Source: Carya illinoinensis (taxonomy: Eukaryota > Streptophyta > Magnoliopsida > Fagales > Juglandaceae). From it: a stretch of 64,000 bases of DNA. Below are positions 59,110 to 64,000 of this stretch, piece by piece. Position 1 is the first letter of the stretch, and the number at the start of each line of letters is the position of its first letter. The notes beneath the pieces are model-generated. The model was not told the DNA's origin and ran no database searches. It saw nothing but the letters and a program-made list of their open reading frames with translations. The stretch spans positions 38,249,501 to 38,313,500 of the forward strand of contig NC_056755.1 of the NCBI RefSeq assembly GCF_018687715.1. The letters are read 5' to 3'. A program made the translations under genes and the position numbers.

Positions 59110-59889
59110 GAGACGGATTACAAGCAAATTTAAACACATACAAAGACTGACACTCTGCGTTACTAAGCTTTCAACTTTCATAAGCCACCAAATAGCTCTT
59201 TTTATACCACACCCCTGCCCACAAAACACCAAGACAAAAAATAAAAACAGATTTGTATACAATTACTAAAGAGAAGTAAGGCACAGCTCAGGAGTATACA
59301 AAAGAGAACTACTAATGTTGACAAACGATGAAGGAAATATCACCATGATGAAGGACCTCAAGTTGACAAACTGAACAAAGAACATGATCTTTTCTTTCTT
59401 GGGATAAGTAAGAGTAAATTAAGAAGAAAAAATTATACAAAAGCCTAGGGTTAATATTAAACTAAATAGGGCATAGAAACTCAATGGGTTGACAATAAAC
59501 TAAACAAGGCATCAATGCAAAGATAGCAATGCCATAGTTCTAGCCAGTTCATTCTCATTCATTCACATAATTAAAATTAAATCATTCACATCAACACTTT
59601 AGTGTGCAACCATCATAACTTCCCCAACAAAGAACACATTAGACTATTAAGATAGTTTAGTGTGCGATTTGTGCTTTGTTTTATACCAAAATAATAATAA
59701 TAAATAAAAACTATCCACTAGCTGCGTTGTGGCTTCAGGTTTTGTAGTGTATTTGATACAAAAAAAACTATCAAATGAAAATTCCCAAATGTGGCTGGAC
59801 ATAAGCTTTAGATTTGTGCTATGTTCTAGACAAAAAACTATCAAATGAGTATTCTCAAAAGTGGCTGCATTGTTACTTTTCAAAAAATG

Positions 59890-60840
59890 TTTCTTTGCAA
59901 CCCATACCAAACCCAGTCATGGTTGTTAGACATTTGTTTCTCAAGTATTTCCAATTGAAGGCTATGGAAATACTCTTGCTGCATTGGAGGTAAACTTGAG
60001 GTATCCATTCTCATAATTTCCTTATGTTCTCTCAGTTGATCCAAATCAAGCCTCTCTTTTGTAAGGCAGATAATCTCTTTCCTATCTTTTTCCTTCTCAG
60101 CATTTGCTCTCTTCTTCTCATCTCTCATTTCAGTCACCAAATCAGCAAGATTGGAAGAGGTACTATCTTGCCTCTTTTGCTTCTTTTCAGCCTTCTTTCC
60201 AATGGGTCTCTCCAGGTTCACATCTATAGAGAAAGATATGATGTCTTCATCTAGGATTGTAAACTATGGCACATGAACATCTGGGGTTACTGATCTTCTC
60301 TTAGTTCTCACACTACCCTCAACCACAATTTGTCTCCATTTTGGATGGTGCCTTGGAATAGTCCAACAATGAAGGAAGTTGAATGTTGCAGACTGATTAC
60401 TTCAATAGAGCTCATTTGCTTGCTCAATTTGAAAAATCAATAAATGAGATGTGAAAATATATCTATATCTAATACATTGTCATTTAAACGATGAAATTAA
60501 AGGATATTGTTTATGCACCTTATCTTGCTCAATAGCCCCACTTGGAGACCTTCCTTCGATTTGAACTAAGGTCCCACAAAACTTATTTGTAGCATGTTGG
60601 ATGGTTGACCATCTATTTGTGAGAGAGCTGGAACTACATTCACAAAATGTGGATTTTTTTATTTTCCTCATAATATTCAGGTACTCTAGCCCAAAATAAA
60701 TGTTTAGATTTATCAACCCCATTGATTGGGTCCAGACTAGTATTAAACTAAGTTGACACTAGTAAGTTGTCCTCTTCAGGACTAAAGTTTCATTGTCTAG
60801 ATTTTGTTTTTCTAGCAGTCGCTTATTTTGGATTGGGAGG
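59890..60840 (-). pseudogene. Harbinger ORF1 (Myb/SANT-like, NAM-associated C-terminal) relic
   Basis: Minus-strand pieces in order: FSPEEDNLLVST (SANT start, about 60785), SSSSLTNRWSTIQHATNKFC (60640), HCWTIPRHHPKWR (60370), RPIGKKAEKKQKRQDSTSSN (60210), and a coiled-coil Lys/Glu stretch ending QEYFHSLQLEILEKQMSNN. This set is the ORF1 partner of PIF/Pong-type transposases, often misannotated as a glutathione transferase. Frameshifts and stops occur before 60722 and between 60480 and 60221. Confidence 0.75.
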
Positions 60841-62651
60841 AGTAACTTGAGATTCTAAGTCATTCAAAGATGTGAGGAGATAGTTATTGTAGTTTTTTTC
60901 CCCTCTTGTAAGGTAGTGAAGGAATGAACTCCATGGAGTTGTGAATCCATCATTCAAAAGAAAAAAAGAAGAAAAAGAAAAATATGGGATCATGGAACTC
61001 AATCAAACTCAATTAAAAAGTTTGTGAAAGATACAAAACAGCAACACATGCTTCCTAAATTAGACTCTATGCATTCTTGTCTAGACTCATAGGTTTCTAT
61101 ATGGATGTGCTATTTGTCAAATTGAAAACAATAAAATACAAGTAATAAACATTGGCTTTCATGTAAAGAAAAAAGATTTCCTAGTATGGACCATCAATGT
61201 GCAAATAACCAGCAGAACACTAAATTGTATTTTTATAATATGATAATTGGTCAAAGAATATATATTACATTCCACAAGATACTTTTTTAGATACTTAAAA
61301 AAAAAAAAAAAAAACCAAACTATATATACAAGTAATTCAAAAGGTCATTGACTATTAATTAAAAAAATTGCCTACATAAATTAACAACTTAAATAAAAGG
61401 GTAAATGAGAATCATTTCAAGAAAATTAAAGTTCAAACTACACTAGTCGGAGAAACTACACTAGTCAGCAACACAGGCGGCCATGCTCCTAATAGCTAAT
61501 CTCATCTAGTAGTTCTTAAGCTTCCCCATTCGGGCAAATAGGCTATTGAACGTGAATAAACTTCAAGGAGCACAGTTCTCCAATATTTTGTCTTTGCAAC
61601 TTGGATTTCACGTTCTCTATAGGTCCAGATTTATTGAATCAAAACTAGAAGCAGACCCCTAATGCTTTGATATACCAGAGAATGGATCAATACCAATTAA
61701 TAATAGCAATGGGGTATATTCTGACCATCGATGACTAGAAGACATTTTCTATCAACAAAATAGCACGAAAGATAAGAGAGGAACAATTGAAGATTTAATT
61801 TCTCCATGGTTAAATTATCTATAATGCTCCACCAACATACAATGAGGTAGCTTTCGATAATGTCATATAGATCCCAATCATGGTGATTAAAAAAATAAAA
61901 ATAAAAATAAAAAGATGCCTAAACGGTCTCCATCAATGCCACTAAGAAGCAAGAGATCCATGTATTTTTATAACTTATATATATGGGAAAAAGTAGTGAA
62001 GGCGTACATCTTTCTTCTCAGTTTAAAAGCAAATAGTCAAGGAGTAAAAAATTGGATTAAAAAACCAAAAAATATATGAGTTCTATTGAAGCAAGAAGCT
62101 TTTAATTCGCTTGTATTATTTCAATAGAACAAAAAATCAAGCATCCCTTAATTTGTAAGCTGAATAATGAACATTTTCAATGCTTGTGCAGTGCAGTGCA
62201 GGTTTGTTTAGAATTGATAGAGATCGGCATTGACTATAAAGAATGGAAGTGTGCACTTTTTTCTCAATTTTTTTTTTCTTTTTCAGTCTCTTTTCATCAA
62301 TACAACTCTCATCTTTATGACACTTTCACACAAAAGCTCCATCCATATCTTACTCGCCTAACCTAACCATTCATTCAAACACCCATCATTGAATATCCAG
62401 CAGACCCTCCACACTGAGGAAATAGAATCTCAAAGTTCAACAGAATATTTTCCACATAGAGAAAAAAGATCGAGCAATATACAGAAATTCAATGAAACCA
62501 ACAAAACATTATGAGAACAGACTTGCATATAGAATCTCAATGAAATCAACAAATCTTTGTAAGAATAGAACCACAAGTCCAAATCATGTACACATGCAAA
62601 CTCCTAGATCCATATTTTGAGGAGAAAAAATTTGTGCTTTCATGCATTTTG

Positions 62652-62679
62652 GAGAGAGAGAGAGAGAGAGAGAGAGAGA
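62652..62679. repeat. GA microsatellite
   Basis: (GA)14 near the right end of the Harbinger element. Its flanks (TTGGAGAG, AGATTCCAAG) resemble those of the two GA tracts at 58.8-59.0 kb. Confidence 0.85.
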
Positions 62680-63324
62680 TTCCAAGAAACTAAAGTATTT
62701 CACCCATATATTTAGTGAATCGATATACGCTAAAGAAAAAAAAATCTAATGTTTACCTCAGTTGTGAGAGCAAATCTTGAAGCAGAAGACAATAGATGGT
62801 CGGTGATGGAGTTGATGAGCAAAGTCGAGGAAGACGGAAGAGAGGGTTCAATCTTTGGTGCCAAGCAAAGAGAAAGCATGGGAAGTAGGAACAAGAGAGA
62901 GGGGGTCTAAAATGAAAATAAAGATAACTTGAAGAAATGGAAAAATCAACACGAGGAGGAAAGAAAAATTAATTAAAAATGTTTACTTTGATGAACAGGA
63001 TCCTCAACATGTAGAGGGATCACTGTAACAAAATGTAAAGTGTTTTTAAAATATAAAATTCAATGGAGTTGTATTTTAAGAGCATTTCTTTATATTTTAA
63101 AGAAAAATATATTTTATAAGAGTCATTAGGAGTGCTCTCAGCTTCTCATGCTCCCGAGGTGTTGTCCTTTGTCGAATCAATTTGTTCCTGCTATCTCTTT
63201 ATGTTGTTGCTTTCATCCAAGACATAATCATCATACTCTTTTTTCAAAAATTTAAGTGTTCAAGATAAAATAAATAATAAAATCTATATTTCCTTTTAAA
63301 TTTCTAAAATAAATAATATATCGG

Positions 63325-63395
63325 AACAGAGGTTGAAGTTAGAACTGGTGACTTCTTGACCTACAGTCAAATGCTCTACCACTGAGCTATGACCC
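63325..63395 (-). pseudogene. tRNA-Cys-like pseudogene
   Basis: The minus strand from 63395 reads GGGTCATAGCTCAGTGGTAG, then AGCATTTGACTGTAGGTCAA. This closely follows nuclear tRNA-Cys through the A box and anticodon arm. The anticodon position is GTA instead of GCA. The T arm (CCAGTTCTAACTTCAA) and acceptor strand no longer pair, so a functional tRNA is unlikely. It could also be the head of a SINE. Confidence 0.65.
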
Positions 63396-63654
63396 TTTAT
63401 ATTAACGAGCACAAAGTTCCAACCCCAACAGCACAACGCTATACAAGAAGTAGTTGCCTCACCTCTTAATTGACGCTACAGCCTAGAAATACATTTGCCA
63501 CTAGAGGGGAAGCAGGCCAATCATGAGACTACGAAAAACTAAAAAGAACCACCATTTAAGGTTGTCTTTCTTTTGGGCTTTGGGCCTAGAGAACAACGTA
63601 CGAAGCCAACCCAATAGTTCTATTTTCAATATTTTATTTTCTTCGGTGAGGCTT

Positions 63655-63778
63655 GGCCCCATTTGAATTTGTAAAGTATTTTCATTTCATTTATATCATC
63701 TTATTACTTCTTATCATTATAATTTTTTTAAATTTTTACACAAAATATAATAAACAATTCAACATTTTCAAATCCTAA

Positions 63779-63818
<40 letters not shown>

Positions 63819-63835
63819 TAACAATATTCTATCAG
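63655..63835. repeat. MITE-like repeat, copy c, with TAA microsatellite
   Basis: Starts CCCCATTTGAATTTGT, then ATATCATCTTATTACTTCTT and the shared A/T core. A (TAA)n run of about 12 units (63779-63816) has expanded inside it. Confidence 0.6.
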
Positions 63836-64000
63836 TAGTGCTACGTACAACAAAACATGCGTAACCATTACGCACCTAATGCTGAGGTGGCGTTGTCAGA
63901 TGTTTAGTGTATTCAAAAAAAAGGGGGGGGGATTGAAATAGAAATAAGCTCTTCTTTTCAGTCTCTGGTTTCTCCTCAACGCAGAACCCACTTTTCGATT
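63836..64000. other. right edge of window
   Basis: No feature seen apart from a short AAAAAAGGGGGGGG tract near 63937-63950. Confidence 0.4.

Larger units (their letters stand above)
56319..63137. mobile_element. PIF/Harbinger DNA transposon, 6.8 kb, decayed, with both ORFs
   Basis: Inverted termini: GAGCACTCCCAAT at 56319 and, reversed from 63137, GAGCACTCCTAAT (12 of 13 match). Flanks are TTA on the left (56316-56318) and TCA on the right, near the 3 bp TTA target site of this superfamily. Inside are a HARBI1-like transposase relic on plus (about 57080-57980) and a Myb/SANT-like ORF1 relic on minus (about 60840-59890), the standard two-gene complement. Both are disabled. Confidence 0.8.

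Noticed and set aside
59000..59269. ORF beginning with (RE)n repeats
   Set aside because: Translation of the GA microsatellite and its flank.

Overview
The window is nuclear DNA from a flowering plant, most likely a woody eudicot. The genes contain many GT-AG introns and encode plastid proteins. There is no operon structure, the spacers are AT-rich, and more than half of the sequence is decayed transposable elements. Three degenerate copies of a CCGTTTGGA / ATCTCATCTTATCTC MITE-like repeat resemble one I associate with Fagales (walnut/hickory group). That placement is an inference.

Genes. (1) Positions 8-4534, minus strand: nine exons of NYC1, a chlorophyll b reductase of the short-chain dehydrogenase family, whose 3' end lies off the left edge. 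(2) 17001-23449, plus: a seven-exon ankyrin-repeat/AAA ATPase (CbbX/CfxQ-like, 479 aa) whose large introns hold two copies of one SINE and a LINE 3' end. (3) 32833-38425, plus: a five-exon, probably plastid-targeted TraB/PrgY-like protein (457 aa) with a hAT-like MITE and a second inverted-repeat element in its introns. (4) 40291-about 49800, plus: a decayed gene I could not name. Two of its exons are separated by a complete 7.7 kb Copia element, and the second carries in-frame stops. (5) 50480-52259, plus: a two-exon polyol/monosaccharide transporter (539 aa).

Mobile DNA, left to right: a CACTA-like repeat field (about 6458-7508); a 6 kb Copia element with a foreign 1.2 kb insert (8321-14349); the 5' end of another Copia (14719-16140); a 74 bp retroposon with perfect 14 bp target duplications (16439-16512); two SINE copies (17494-17726, 20764-21014); a LINE tail (21078-21400); a Ty3/Gypsy chromovirus (26366-31655); a hAT-like MITE (33796-34371); a 0.6 kb inverted-repeat element (36942-37568); Copia C (40975-48652), with a remarkable repeat-rich leader; Copia D (52736-56200), which has lost its reverse transcriptase; a 6.8 kb PIF/Harbinger element with both ORFs decayed (56319-63137); and a tRNA-Cys-like pseudogene (63325-63395).

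The genes do not form a pathway. NYC1 and the TraB-like protein are plastid-related and the AAA protein belongs to a Rubisco-activase-like clade, but their proximity looks incidental. I found no clearly novel cellular system. The best leads are the unnamed gene split by Copia C, the structured leader of Copia C, the Harbinger element with intact boundaries, and the retroposon footprints around the AAA gene. All boundaries were read by eye. No alignment or database search was run.
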